A DNA stretch of 64,000 nucleotides from Gorsachius magnificus. Its lineage: Eukaryota > Chordata > Aves > Pelecaniformes > Ardeidae. Positions 36,631 through 49,257 of this stretch are shown here, one piece after another. Made by a program: the position numbers and the translations under genes. Each line of letters opens with the position of its first letter. Position 1 is the first letter of the stretch. The DNA is taken from assembly GCA_034008185.1 (NCBI GenBank), contig CM067081.1, forward strand, positions 11,779,821-11,843,820, given 5' to 3'. The notes under the pieces were generated by a model. That model made no database searches and was not told the DNA's origin. It worked only from the letters and a program-made list of their open reading frames with translations.

Positions 36631-39600
36631 TATCCCCATGTAGGAGTTACTTTTTAGCAGTCAAAGGAGAGTTAAGTGATTCCTGAAGCAATTATAGACA
36701 TCTCATGTGCATTACCAACTCGCTAAAGTATGCGCTATCCTTCTTTGGTTACACTGTCAACCACTGGTTTCTCTAAAGTCTCTTCAAGGACCTCTGATTT
36801 CAGAGCTACTTGATGGGCATACGCAAGAAACAGCATCAGGCCTTTCAATGACTCCTGATTCAACCAAGGAATCGCCACCAACAAAGGGACATATTTTTCT
36901 CATGAGCTTGTCTGCCCATAAGGAGAGATTTCTGGTATCAGGACTGTGTTATTTGCAGATTTTTTAAAGTAAATTTTACAATTTCACTTTAGCCTCATAC
37001 ACCGCCTTTGCAGAAGCTCTGTCACCAGCCACTGGCGTGCAGCTGAGCTGCACTCTGAACTGTGAAGGCTGAAGCAGCAGAACATACACTTCTCAAGCCA
37101 TTTTCCTCAAAGTACCTTTTGCATCATCTACCTGCACAATAGCCACGAATTTCTCAGTAAATTGACTCTGCTAATGGCACACAGAAAAATGTCAGCCTTT
37201 GACTAGCAGCTATTTAATCATGCGTTTTCTTGCCTGTTCATATTTGTTTTCTATTGAGATCAAAGGTCTTTACTGACAGGGATACATATGTTCTTCTCTG
37301 TGCATAAAACATACAGCCCATTCACACATAAATTACCATTTATAATGGCACGTGCTTTGTCCTTCAGCACCCTTTCCAGCTTAATATACCGACCGACTCT
37401 GGCTGCATCTTTCAAAAGGTACAACCCCCCAGTTATTAATATACAATATTAACTTATTTGTGCCAGTATTTTGCTTTGTTCACAAGTTTTTCTTTAACTT
37501 ATAATATCTAGCTATTCCAGTATCCCTTGTCCAGCATCGACTAATGTTGTACCATTTTTAAGTACAATGAATTTGTGAAAGGAGAGAGGTACCACAAACT
37601 GCCTTTGCTTGAAGAAAGGAAAAGCTATGGATATTCCTTTAGATGACAATGATGAAACTGAAACTGCATGTTGGTTTTTTCATGACTCCAAATATGTGTC
37701 AGATGTCTTTGCTCCATATTATCTAACTTTATGTTTTTCTTTTATATATATATATACACACACACATATACAAAAAAATTCATGCACCATCTAAATTCTT
37801 CAGTATCGGATAAAAATATTGTTACTGTTATCTCAGAAAGCAGTTTTGTTGAAATTTATTGGTATAAATACTACAAATATTTTAAGCAGGTCAAGGAAAA
37901 ATGGTCTGAAGGTAGGAGAAAGACATTTACTGGAAGAGAAAAGCAGAAATTGCTTTGATATTTTAGTGCATGAAATGCTGCTATGCAAGCATACCACCAA
38001 TTAGGGAAAAAGGTTAACTATAATTTAGCTATTATGTGTGCTTTTGATACCAGCTGTTATTTTGGTGATTTATAGCCTTAGTCTGTAGACCATAGACTAT
38101 AGCCTACACTGTAAATAATGCTCACCTACTCTCTACTGCTGCGTGAGAGACTCAGTGAACCTGGCTTTATACAAGAGTGGTTGGAGTCTGCTTCAAAAAG
38201 TTTCTCTCTCTCATGTTTTGTGGTCTGCATGAGAAATATACAGACATATATCTGAATATATGCAACAAAACAAACTACTACATAATGTATTTTGCATTTT
38301 TTTCTCTGTGATATTATCAGATATTATTATTTTGATTCTCTGCCTGTGGGATAACTATATAGTTCTACATAAACCAGCAGGCAGCTTTATGGAAATGCTA
38401 ACCCCTTACAAAATATCCTGTTTCAGAATAGCAAATATTAATGATATCCTGAACAGAAACTCCTTCTCCAGTTTCCTCTGAAGCATCAAAAGAGATTCAG
38501 CATGTCTAGTGTCTGCTAACACAACACACAGAAAATCAGCCTTAGATGAACTATGCTGAATATAACCAAACCAGTTTTTCTAGGATCCTTCATTTGCAAA
38601 GCGTAGCTATTCTGAGCAACAGAGCTGATGAAATACATTACAAAAAAGTTAGCCATAACTTCTCTCTGTTCCCTCTTAGTTAAGAAAAGGCCTTCAATAC
38701 CAAGTAGAAACATTAGCTTGCCTGCCTAAGAATTTATTATCAGGCTCCATATCCTGGCAAGTAAGATGGGCAATACGCAGCATTGTGAATCGGTCTGATC
38801 TCACTCCATGAATGCTACCAGGTTCACAGCTTTTAGATTCAAGTTGCAGCACCAAGAACCATAAGACTCAAGATCCTTTTGAGAAAACATATCACGTTCT
38901 TTTTTTTCTTATACGCAGTCCTTTGTGACAAAGAACTGGAAGGCTGATCATCTTCAGTGAATTTAAAATGCTACCCTGCACTTTGGTAACCAAATCAGTA
39001 ATAATGTATTCTTGCTTTATGTTGCTATCAAGCACTTTGTTCATATTTAATCATAGCAATTATTTCTATTGTGCTTACCCCCTGTAATTTTATGTTATAC
39101 AGAATGACAGTTATTTGAGCTAAAACAATTGCTTACAGTAATTTGTGTGTTTATTTTTATTGTGATTATCGTCATTCCAGCTCTCTCATTGCAAGAGCAG
39201 AGCACTCAAAGTTATGCAAATACAGACCATTTAATATCTAAGCTTTTCTTTTCCTTGGCATTCAACCACTTAATAAAAAAAAAAAACCAAAAAACCTACA
39301 CAAAGAACAAGAAAGTAAATGAAAATAATAAGTTATCTTTTTATCCCTTTGATAATTGTCATAAAATTTGTAACAGTAACATGGAAAAATAGCTACCGTA
39401 TTATTTGTTTTTGCATTGAACTATCAACTTTTTTTTTTGCCAAGGAATGGCTTTTAAAGATAGATATATTTACCAGCATGTATTAATAAGAAACTGAATC
39501 CCACAGAGCTGAACCTGGGCTGAAGTCAGAGAACACTCGCTCTTCTACATATACTCTCTCTCACCCCAGTACATCCTTGTCAAAATACAGAGATCAGAAC

Positions 39601-39972
39601 TGCACCGATACTTCAAGCCATGGGAAGCCAGGTTTTACATGGCAGCAAAACAATGCCCTCTGTCTTGTTCTCTGACAACTTCATTGGCCTTTTTGCTGCC
39701 AGTGGATACTGAGCTGATGGTTTCAGAACCCTCATGACAATGACTCCAAGACCCCTTCCCAAGTTTTAATGGGTACTTCTAAGCCTAGCACTATTGTAAG
39801 CACAATTTAAATTACTTTCCCCTTGATGTGCTACCTAACAATCTATCTGAAATTACTTCCATCTGCCAGCTATTCGCAAGCTTCTCATCTTTCCAACCTC
39901 CTTCAACAGTCCGTCACCATTAGTATGGCATTCTACTACCCACAAGGTCTAATTATCTTCTCCATCCCCACT
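36631..39972. other. Intronic DNA with a TA/CA microsatellite
   Basis: AT-rich sequence without recognised elements except the dinucleotide run at 37743-37771 and A-rich tract near 39277-39290. Open frames (36707-36967, 37731-37958, 39129-39392) are low-complexity or chance. Confidence 0.55.
37743..37771 (+). repeat. Compound TA/CA microsatellite
   Basis: A run of TA units followed by CA units and then TATAC. Confidence 0.9.
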
Positions 39973-40314
39973 AGATCCTTTTTTTTTTTTTTTTTAGATA
40001 CAACAACATTTTATTTCTCTTGTATGTGTAGACTCAGTAGGGCTCAGTTCTAGGGCCGGTTTTGTTTAATATCTTTATCAATGACCTGGATGAGGGGATT
40101 CAGTGTGCCCTCAGTAAATTTGCAGACGACACCAAACTGGGTGTGAGTGTCGATCTGCTCGAGGGGAGGAGGGCTCTGCAGAGGGACCTGGACAGGCTGG
40201 ATCGATGGGCCGAGGCCAACTGTATGAGGTTCAACAAGGCCAAGTGCCGGGTCTGCACTTTATCTTTTCCAACCGAAAAAAAAAAATATAAATAAATAAA
40301 TAAAATCCAGATCC
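39973..40314 (-). mobile_element. Possible polyadenylated retrocopy carrying antisense, internally deleted CR1
   Basis: Read on the minus strand, the segment begins after AGATCC/GGATCT (40314-40309), passes an A/T-rich AAAT-repeat zone and a CR1 piece in antisense, then a short unique stretch containing AATAAA (40015-40010). Fourteen bases after it comes an uninterrupted A17 (39995-39979), directly followed by a second GGATCT (39978-39973). AATAAA plus spacing plus pure poly(A) plus 6 bp flanking repeat is the signature of a retrotransposed mRNA. The 6 bp repeat is short and could be chance, and a CR1 deletion copy beside an unrelated T-run is the alternative. Confidence 0.4.
40035..40280 (+). 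mobile_element. CR1 fragment with large internal deletion
   Basis: Starts at RT motif B (GCTCAGTTCTAGGGCCGG, the [19 protein letters not shown] region), keeps motif C FADD ([17 protein letters not shown]) and runs to KAKCRVCTL. It then jumps to the 3' UTR block TCTTTTCCAACCG, skipping roughly 700-800 bases that intact copies have here. Instead of the ATTCTATG tail it ends in an A11 run and AAAT repeats. The frame 40062-40295 is open only because of this fusion. Confidence 0.88.
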
Positions 40315-41466
40315 GCTTACTAGAAAGACCACGTAAGTCTGTCACAGCGCACGGCCTTTATTAACTCACTTATGAAAAGCTAAGGGAGACAGCTAGAGTT
40401 GAAAGACACACAAACAAGCAGTACATTATCATCTCCATATTCTACGATAGGTACTATTGAGTCATAAACAAAATAGGAATAAACAAATGTTATTTTTTAA
40501 AACACAATAGTATTACTTTTCCCTAATATCTCATAAAATTGAGCAGTACAATAGGCCTTTTTGGAGGAATTTCACTTTTAAATGTATTTGCAGAAGTCAC
40601 AGTATAGATCCCATATCTAACTTCGAACATTTTCCTGGGGCAGCATCAAACCAGTCTGGAGTATCCGACAGGACAAAGCAGACTTGATGTGAAAGTTAAA
40701 CACAAGAGTAGAGCAGAGCTTCAATCAGACCAAATTAGACTTTCCAGTAAGTCTGCCTAATAGGATAAAACTTCCAGACAGTACTATAAAATCTGAACTC
40801 AGCAGTAATTGGTTTTTGTCCTACAGTAAGTAATCATACATGATACTCCTCAGTAATTGTCACCAACAGATGTTCAACAAGAACTGTTTGCGACACTGAG
40901 TAATTAAGAAATGTTTACAACTAGCATTATTTGAGAATGTAGCTGGAACATTGCATGCATAAGGAGTGCCTTATTCTCCGCTGAGAACGTGGTGAATTAG
41001 ACACACAGTTGTCACCCACTATGGGAGACATGCATTAACTCAGTGTTCCTGAAAAGCAGAACTGCTATGAGCTAACAGCACAATTTAGTCCCTGCATGTA
41101 AAACCAATAAACTAGCTAAGTGGGTCTACAACACTTAAAAATAAAATACTGATATTGAAAGAATTATTTAGGGGAAAAAAAAAAGTGTATTTAATTTAGT
41201 TACTACTTTATTGTATAGTGAAATTTGGGATGAATAAGCCAAAACCTTGAGGGTTTGAATTTTTAAATTTTGTGCATGACTTAACTTTCAGTAACATGAC
41301 AGAATGTCCGATAGATGCAATTCTCATAATAAGTGATTGCTATTCCTACAGTGCCATAGATGTGCATATATATCACATTCAGAGCAACAAAATGGCAGTT
41401 TTAGCATGAGAAATGATGAAATGCCACATAGAAAAGTGACCCTCTGACAGTGTAACTATATTAGCA
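40315..41466. other. Intronic DNA, no recognised element
   Basis: AT-rich unique-looking sequence between two CR1-derived segments. Nothing recognised. Confidence 0.55.
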
Positions 41467-41524
41467 CAGATCACATCTGGAATGCAATATCCAGTTTTAG
41501 GCCTCCTTGGCACAAGGCAGACAT
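41467..41524 (+). mobile_element. Small old CR1-like remnant
   Basis: About 58 bases resemble the segment encoding RPHLEYCIQFWAP…KKDM in CR1 ORF2 (ATCTGGAATGCAATATCCAG…GGCACAAGGCAGACAT), at roughly three-quarters identity by eye. It lies 18 bases before a CR1 copy that starts far upstream of this segment in the normal order, so it is either an independent older insert or a displaced piece of that copy. Confidence 0.5.
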
Positions 41525-41542
41525 TTATATGAACTGAGGCAA

Positions 41543-42940
41543 GTCTATGGGACCTTACAAGATGCATCCCAGAGCCCTGAGGGAATTGGCTGATGTAGTT
41601 GCCAAGCCACTCTCCATGATATTTGAAAAGTCATGGCAGTCAGGTGAAGTCCCTGGGGACTGCAAAAAGGGAAAGATCACACCCATTTATAAGAAGGGTA
41701 GAAAGGAGGACCCTGGGAATTACTGACCTGTCAGCCTCACCTCTATGCCTGGGAAGATCATAGAACAGAACCTCCCAGAAGCTATGCTACGGCACACAGA
41801 GGACAGGGAGGTGATTCAAGATAGCCAGCATGGTTCACCAAGGGCAAGTCCTGCCTGACCAATCTAATGGCCTTCTGTGATGGAGTGACTACATCAGTGG
41901 TCAAGGGAAGAGCTACGGATGTCATCTATCTGGACTTCTGTAAGGCCTTTGACATGGTTCCCCACAACATCCTTCTCTCTAAATCGAGATACAGATTTCA
42001 TGGGTGGCCTTTTTGGTGGATGAGGAATCGGTTGGGTGGTCGCATCCAGAGGGTAATGGTCAATGACTCTATGTCCAGATGAAGATCACTGATGAGTGGT
42101 GTCCCTCAGGGGTCCATATTGGGACTAGTACTGCTTAAATCTTTTTCAGTGACATAGGCAGTGGGATGGAGTGAGCCCTCAGCAAATTTGCAGACAACAA
42201 GAAGCTGAGTGGTGTGGTTGACACGCCTGAGGGACAGCATGCCATCCAGAGGGACCTGGACAAGCTCGAGAAGTGGGCCCATGTGAACCTTATGAGGTTC
42301 AACAAGGCCAAGTGCAAGGTCCTGCATCTGGGCCAGGGCAACACCTGGTATCAATACAGACTGGGGGATGAAGGGATTGAGAGCAGCCCTGCTGAGAGGG
42401 ACTTGGGGATACTGGTGGATGAAAAGCTGGACATGAGCCAGCAATGCGCGCTCACAGCCCATAAAGCCAACTGTCTCCTGGGCTGCATCAAAAGCAGCGT
42501 GGCCAGCAGACTGAGGGAGGTGATTTCTGTCCCTCTGCTCTGTTCTGGTGAGACCCCACGTGGAGCACTGCATCCAGCTCTGGAGCCCTCAGCACAGGAA
42601 AGACATGGACCTGTTGGAGTGGGTCCAGAGGAGGGCCAGAAAAATGATCTGAGGGCTGGAGCACCTCTCCTATGAGGACAGGCTGAGAGAATTAGGGTTT
42701 TTCAGCCTGGAGAAGAGAAGGCTGTGGGGAGACCTTATTGCAGCCTTTCAGTACTTGAAGTACCTTCATATAAGAAAGATGGGGACAAACTTTTTAGCAA
42801 AGGCCTGTAGCCATAAGACAAGGGGTAATGGTTTTAAACTAAGAGAGTAGATTTAGACCAGATCTAAGGAAGAAATTTTTTACAGTGAGGATGGTGAAAA
42901 CACTGGAACAGGTTGCCCAGAGAGGTGGTAGATGCCCTAT
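41543..42940 (+). mobile_element. CR1 LINE, long decayed copy lacking its 3' end
   Basis: Begins within the RT fingers ([33 protein letters not shown] in translation) and runs through the [16 protein letters not shown] region, motif A ([16 protein letters not shown], 41918-41965), motif B remnants (SGVPQGS-like), motif C changed to FADN (near 42190) and the C-terminal region to the [14 protein letters not shown] codons. It stops there: the last ~25 codons, 3' UTR and tail are absent. Stops and frameshifts split it into frames 41867-42082, 42214-42675 and others. The lineage is that of the 49258 copy ([35 protein letters not shown]). Confidence 0.92.
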
Positions 42941-42944
42941 GAGG

Positions 42945-45900
42945 CTGATATTACAACCAAAAGTGGTAACACAGTCATAAGCATGAAAGAATATCATTAA
43001 AATAGGCAAATTATTGCTCTGTACTGAAAATTGTTTCTGCTTTGGCAGATGTGAAAGAAACTGTATGAGTGTTAGCATTCTTCTATACTCTGCATAAAAA
43101 AAAGATTATCTTAAACAATTATTGGAAAATGCCTCCTACACTTAGTCTGTTTAATTTACCAAAGAATACACCAACTGTAAATTAATTATAGCGTGCTTGC
43201 ATTAACATGTGGAACAGAAATGTGGTAAGAAAGGATCCTTAAACCTAGCAGGCAAAAGATAAGCAAGCATGGCTTTATCAAGTTGAAACTTGATAAATAC
43301 CGCACAGAAAAAGGAAAATTTTTGATTACACAAACAAAACAGCAAGTTGCTAGATTCATCTCTATAATCAAGATGCATATGCCTGACACTTCAACCGTTT
43401 TTCTCTACTTTGAAGCAGACACAATCGGAGTTACATGGGATGGTAGCTCCTTCTAGCAATTAAAAAAAGCTATAAAGAGCCATTTCTAAAACACTGACTC
43501 ATGGAAAGGTGCCTGGTAAGACCCAAACCAGAAAGGGTTCTGGTACCTTTTATTCTACTGGAGAAACCATAATGTGGCCAAGCAATTCACAGTTTCTCAT
43601 AATACCACATCAGACTGTTGTACCCTCAGGAGGCAGGTTAATTTATCACTACTCCACAGTTTATTTCGCACAAAGCTGAATAAGAATTAGATCTAAGATA
43701 CCCAGCTCAACAGAGCCACAAAAATGAATTATTTCAGTTTTCATTCATGATACTTTAACCTTTCCTTAACCTCAGCTAGCTGCCTTGCAATTTCTTTCTA
43801 GCTCATTAAATATTATTTCAGATAGAGTTTTTTAAAAAATTGTAAAATTATGAAAAATTACTTCACTGGACAGACACAGCTTTAATTTAGGCAATGACAT
43901 CCAAAATGCTTACCCTGTTTTCCCAAGAGTGATAAATCTAGAATTTGTGCTTCTGCATTCAGGTCTCTGAGCTGCATATTAACTCTACTGGACATTTCCA
44001 CAAAATATATAACTTGTAGATGGCAACCTTGAAACAAGATCAAAATTTTAAATCACAGTCCACATACATTTAGAATGTATCCTTGTACATTTAACTGAAT
44101 AGTAAATTCTTTTAGCCTAGTCCTTGCATCTAAGCACCAGGTTTTAAAATTAAACTCTTACCATATTCTCAGCGGTGCACTTTGCAATCATTATGCCTCT
44201 ACATTCCAGTAAGAAATATAGTCTGTAACTATCAAATAGGGATAATTAAAGGAAAACATAAACCACGTAATTGCAGCTCTCTTAGCCAAACCACTTAAAC
44301 TTCAGTTCCGAAATATACTGTGTCAAGTTGATTACTTGTCACATAATAATAATCGCTCATTCTGTGCATTTATACTAATAATCCTCAGGCTCCTTGTCTG
44401 GTATTACAGATGAATTATGTCAGACAATTAGAACAAAGCAAAAAATAAAGGCAAAGGCACACAAATAAAGATGAAAAAATAAAATAAATGCAGAAAAGTT
44501 ACAAAACAAAAGGTTTCTGGCTAGTGGATAAGCAGTGGATAAACACAAAACAAGAGATTGAGTGGCCTTTCCAACAAAATGGCTTTTCCAGCAAAAATGG
44601 AGGTAGAGATCTGAAAGGTCAAGGAGGATGCAATTAGCAAGATCATGGGCAGGTACCAGCAGAGTGAAAAAGCAGTACTTCACAGAAATAGAGCTGAACT
44701 GTGCAGAAAACAAAAACGTGGCATCTGATCTTAATGAAGCAAAGAGAGAGGGATTTAGCAAAGGCGACGAAGGTAGCAGTGTGACAAGAAGGCAGGAATC
44801 CTGCTAACCTAGAGCATGAGAAGCAACACTGGGAGCCAGTGAGACCACGATACAAGAGAACTGGATTTATTCCTAACCAAGAGGACAGTCAGACTTTTTG
44901 CGATGTATCAGAAATCATGTCAATAATAAACAAGGGACTGAAAGTTGCCAATGGGAGAACAAAAATCTGAATTCCTACCACATTGCATACAGTATAGTAT
45001 AGTATATATACGCTAGTTAAGCTATTGCAGAGCATGACTTTCATTCTGTGTAGGTTATATTATAAATATGTTTATATATAATACATAAATTTAAAAAAAT
45101 AATCATAGGATGCAACTGTTAAAAAATAGGTGTAGTAACTCCCAACTGCATAATATGCACTCCTACTAGAAGGACTGACAACAGATTATAGAGACTGACG
45201 AGTAACGAAAAAGGTAATGACTAGCTCTGTAGACTTGGCCAGACTGACCTGTCACACTCACAGAAATGTTAAAAAGGCCAAAAGGTGCAGAGAGATCCCA
45301 CTCTTCCCTGTTCACAGAAATGGCAGCCTCCAGTAAGTGGCCTAGATGCAATATTTCTCTGTTACTGAGGCACAAGCTAAATCTCTTCAGATACCATGAT
45401 TCACAATATGGTATAATCAATACAATCACGTAAATAAGACTTACCCAGGAAAAAATTGTCCCTATCTACCCTCCCTCCCACCCTTCTTCCCCCCAGCAGG
45501 CAGGAGCCAGATTCTGAAGCCAAATTTACTATCCTAAGGTCTTTGGATGCAAGTTATTCAACCCTACGAAATGTTTTCTCTTTTTAAGATGTTTTGGTCC
45601 AACTATAATTTTCTCATTCATTTACTTGATATTGGAATTCAACCATATCATAGAAATACTTGCGCAGGAGGCAGTATTAGGACTTTTTGGTGTCGAGTCT
45701 AATAATATGGCGCAGCATGCTTAGGGCAACTTTCAGCAGGCTTCCTGAAAACAATGCATAGTCATTCCCCCTTAACTTGTAAAGTATGGGCCGAGTTTTC
45801 CTTATAGGAGATATATGCATGAGTAATCCAAAATGAAATATGCTATCTCAGTATTTTCCTGAAAGGAGATTGTGCTAGTGTTGCTGCTCAACTTTCTCGT

Positions 45901-46190
45901 GGATTTCTAACTTTCCCCCCCAAATTGCCTCCCTCAATTTCTCTTCCACATGTCCCTACTGCCCTCCCAATAGGTATTACACTTCACTAGTAGTCCAGGG
46001 TAGAGCATTCAGGCTAAACATCTAATGCTGAACAGAACACACAGTATTAAATTCTACCCATCTTCCCAGCAGTGGAAGCACCTGGTTCTCCAACACATAC
46101 TTAAGTTTAATTAAAAGTTTGTATTAATTTAATCATCATTCAGACCATCAGCCTTCTTTCAGAAGTGGCTGAAAAGTCTGAAGTTAGGCT
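42945..46190. other. Intronic DNA, no recognised element
   Basis: AT-rich sequence with an A/G-rich zone at 44420-44870 whose opposite strand is open for 113 codons (44420-44761 minus). That frame is Phe/Leu/Cys-rich and typical of chance translation. A TATAG repeat lies near 44990-45008. Confidence 0.55.
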
Positions 46191-46194
46191 AACT

Positions 46195-46263
46195 GAGTAC
46201 AAGGCTGGACTAGATGACTTTCAAGGGTCCCTTCCAATCTTAAATCCTTCTATTATTCTATGA
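46195..46263 (+). mobile_element. Old CR1 3' tail remnant
   Basis: GAGTACAAGGCTGGACTAGATGA followed by CAAGGGTCCCTTCCAATCTTAAATC and TTCTATTATTCTATGAG matches the CR1 3' UTR and tail, with no coding part left. It is more diverged than the other copies. Confidence 0.75.
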
Positions 46264-49248
46264 GTTTAAAAGCTACTTGTGGGGGGTATATTGATGGAAC
46301 AACTGTATACACCTAATTCCTTCAGAAACCTGACTTTGAACCAACTAGTCTTCAGCAGTGGAAATTATGTTTCAAACTGATCAGTCATTGTTTGTAGCCA
46401 AATCATCTTATTTGATTAGACACACTTTCCTTGAAAACCTTTAATTAATTTTTATTAAACTGTTTCAGAGAGTGAAGACAATAAGCTAAAATATAACTAA
46501 CTCATTAGAGCTGGGGCAAGTGATTCTTCAGGAAGAAATTACTTAGCATATTTTCTGTCCTGGATTCTTCTTTACAATACAAAACAACCTTGGCATTTGG
46601 TACATCCTTTTCTACTTTTCCCTTATTTTTGTAAGCTGAACATAATATCTTGTACTTCAAGTAGAATGCAACTGGCAAGAAGTGTCTTCATTATCTTGGC
46701 ATGTAATTCACATTTATAAGATTACAAAATACTGAGTTTAAGAAAAAAGAAGAAACTAAAATGTTACTTTAAAAAGAACTTGAAAAATTGACTCTAACAC
46801 TGCAAGAGCTGTTTAACCTCTCAAAACTGAAATACACTATTTACAGACCTAGATATAAAACTTTCTTTTACATATCACAAATGTAATGTTACTGCAAATA
46901 TCTTAACTGCTTGTCAAGTTCTATAAAATTATGAAGCCAAATTAAATAAAAAAATAATAATTCATGAAAACATTTTATACCATATACAATTTTATACCAT
47001 AAACAATACCACAAATAATTTTATACCATAAAATTCTTAAGAGATATTTTGAAATTAAATCCCTCCAAATTTCTTTCAAACATTCAGGTAGGTACTAATA
47101 AAAAATATTTTATGTAAACAGGTAACCACAATATAACTTCTTATATTTTCAGAGCGCAGCATTTTCATCATAAAGATTTTTTTAACCAGAAAGAGAATAT
47201 TTACACAAGCACACAGATTTATCTGTTCACTGTACTGCAGTGGTGCAATAACGCATGTGTGCACCATGCCACTGAAAGGACAGTAAACAGCTGGAATAAC
47301 TAAAGAAAAAAAAATGGGTATAGATCACTAATTCAAGTCTCAGTTCAAACAGGTATTGGATTATATGCAGTAACATTTGTTTGAGAAGGAACTTTCACCT
47401 GTAGGGAATTATTTTCCTTAAAAACAATATATCCATACTGAATCAGATGGAGGAGGTTCTTCAAATTCAGGTCCCTCATATATCTATACTTTCCTTGTGC
47501 TTGGAAGACTGTAATTTATTAATTACCTAGCCAGAGCCTGTTGAGTAGGGAATAGACTAGTAGAAAACAAGACAGAACTACAGCACAAATCATAATAAAT
47601 TTGAGATCTGCCAAATAAATTTGCGTATTCCACTTAACTTTGCTTCGACCAGTTACATCATTGTTTCCATAGTAATAAGCTTCAAAAGAAATAAAACAGA
47701 GTATAAAAATACTCACAAGCAATTAAAAATACAATAACTGTGTGATACACATGGTGGTCAAGATAATGAGAGGTCTTACTAGACAGTTGTACCAGTGGTC
47801 TTGGTAGTCCTGGATAATTGATCCTGAATGTCAAAGGTCTCACAATGTCCAAGAGCTATAGCCAAAATGGTAATTCATGCAATTCTTTTACATGCTTCAC
47901 ACAATTTAAGACAGCTCAACCTTACTGCAGAATCAAAGCATCCAGTATATCTTCTGTACTCAGTCATTTTGTCAAAACTGCCCTCTGAGAACATGGAGTA
48001 TCAGTAGGTAGGACATTCAGCCGAAACACCATGGAATATATAGAGTTTCAAAAGAAGCCTGTTGCAATTTTCAAGCTTATAATTAAAAAGAGACTGCCTG
48101 ATAGTGTATGATTATTACGTGTGCTTTGTTTTACCACAGAAACACCTTGCTAATGAGTTATCAGTTTATAGGACAGTAACGTGACTCAAGATACTTTTAC
48201 TGAAGGAAGAACTATAGTCTAGACAACCTTACCAGAAAAGCCCATGTGAAATAAAAACATGATTTAACTTCGAAGAATAACACATGGAATTTTTATTTAG
48301 CTGTGCTTTGCAAAACAGCTTTGATCAATGAGCAATTACTGCAAGTCAAAACTCAATGTTTTTCATCACTTGCTGAATTGAAAAATACATAAAACAGTTA
48401 AACACAAAACACAGAGGTTTGTGCTGACTAGTGAATCTGATCTGCTCATTTCTGATTGAATGCCAGAGCCAGCATGAGGAAGAATATGGGATTACATGCC
48501 AGGGTAGGATAAAGACAAACAGAGAGAAGAGTAAGACATCCTACATCTGTAAGCAGTAAACTGTTAATTTGACTCATGTATCATAAAATTATACTGTAAA
48601 GATATTCCAGCTTCCTCCCTCCATCTCCTAAACTCTAGAATACAGCTCTTCTGGTTGTGCCAGGACAAAGGTCTGGGGGTCACAGTGCAAGTCAGGTCTA
48701 GCAAAAGGTCCAGATTAAAAGGGGAAAAAAAAGAAAAAAATAGAGGGGAAAAAAGTTTACAGGATGCAACAGGAAAGAACAAACTAATGAATCCTTGAAC
48801 ATGGCTTTGAAAACATAAGGATTAAAAAGTGAATGGGCTATCGCTTGTGCTACAGCTACCTTAGACTTCCTGTAACTGTAAATCACTGTTGCTCATTATC
48901 ACTACATCTCCACTGTGGGACCTTATCATGTGAGAAAGTACATATAAATATACAATAATATTCAACTCAGATCAACCAAGTAAGCATAACATGGCATCCT
49001 ATTACTTTTGGTATTCCCATTAACACAATATACTCTGTTGTTGCATATCAAAAGGGAGGAAGGAAAACATATGCCAATGTCCTGAAAATAATGGGGATAG
49101 TTTTAACAATATCAAGCACTGTTACCTATCTCCTCTTAACTAGGCACTAGAAAAAAAGAAGTATTTTTACATCTGCCTCTTCCTTTACTTCCCCCTTACG
49201 AATCTTTGGCTCTTAAGGAAATTTCAAGTCTATGATCCACTGGACAGA
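46264..49248. other. Intronic DNA, no recognised element
   Basis: AT-rich sequence with the small tandem repeat at 46973-47028. No retroelement or coding homology was recognised. Confidence 0.55.
46973..47028 (+). repeat. Three-copy degenerate minisatellite, unit core TTTTATACCA
   Basis: The core TTTTATACCA occurs at 46973, 46990 and 47019, with ATAAACAA-like spacers of unequal length. Confidence 0.75.
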
Positions 49249-49257
49249 TGTAAAATG

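Noticed and set aside
44420..44761. 113-codon minus frame
   Set aside because: Hydrophobic Phe/Cys/Leu-rich translation of an A/G-rich plus-strand stretch, typical of chance frames.
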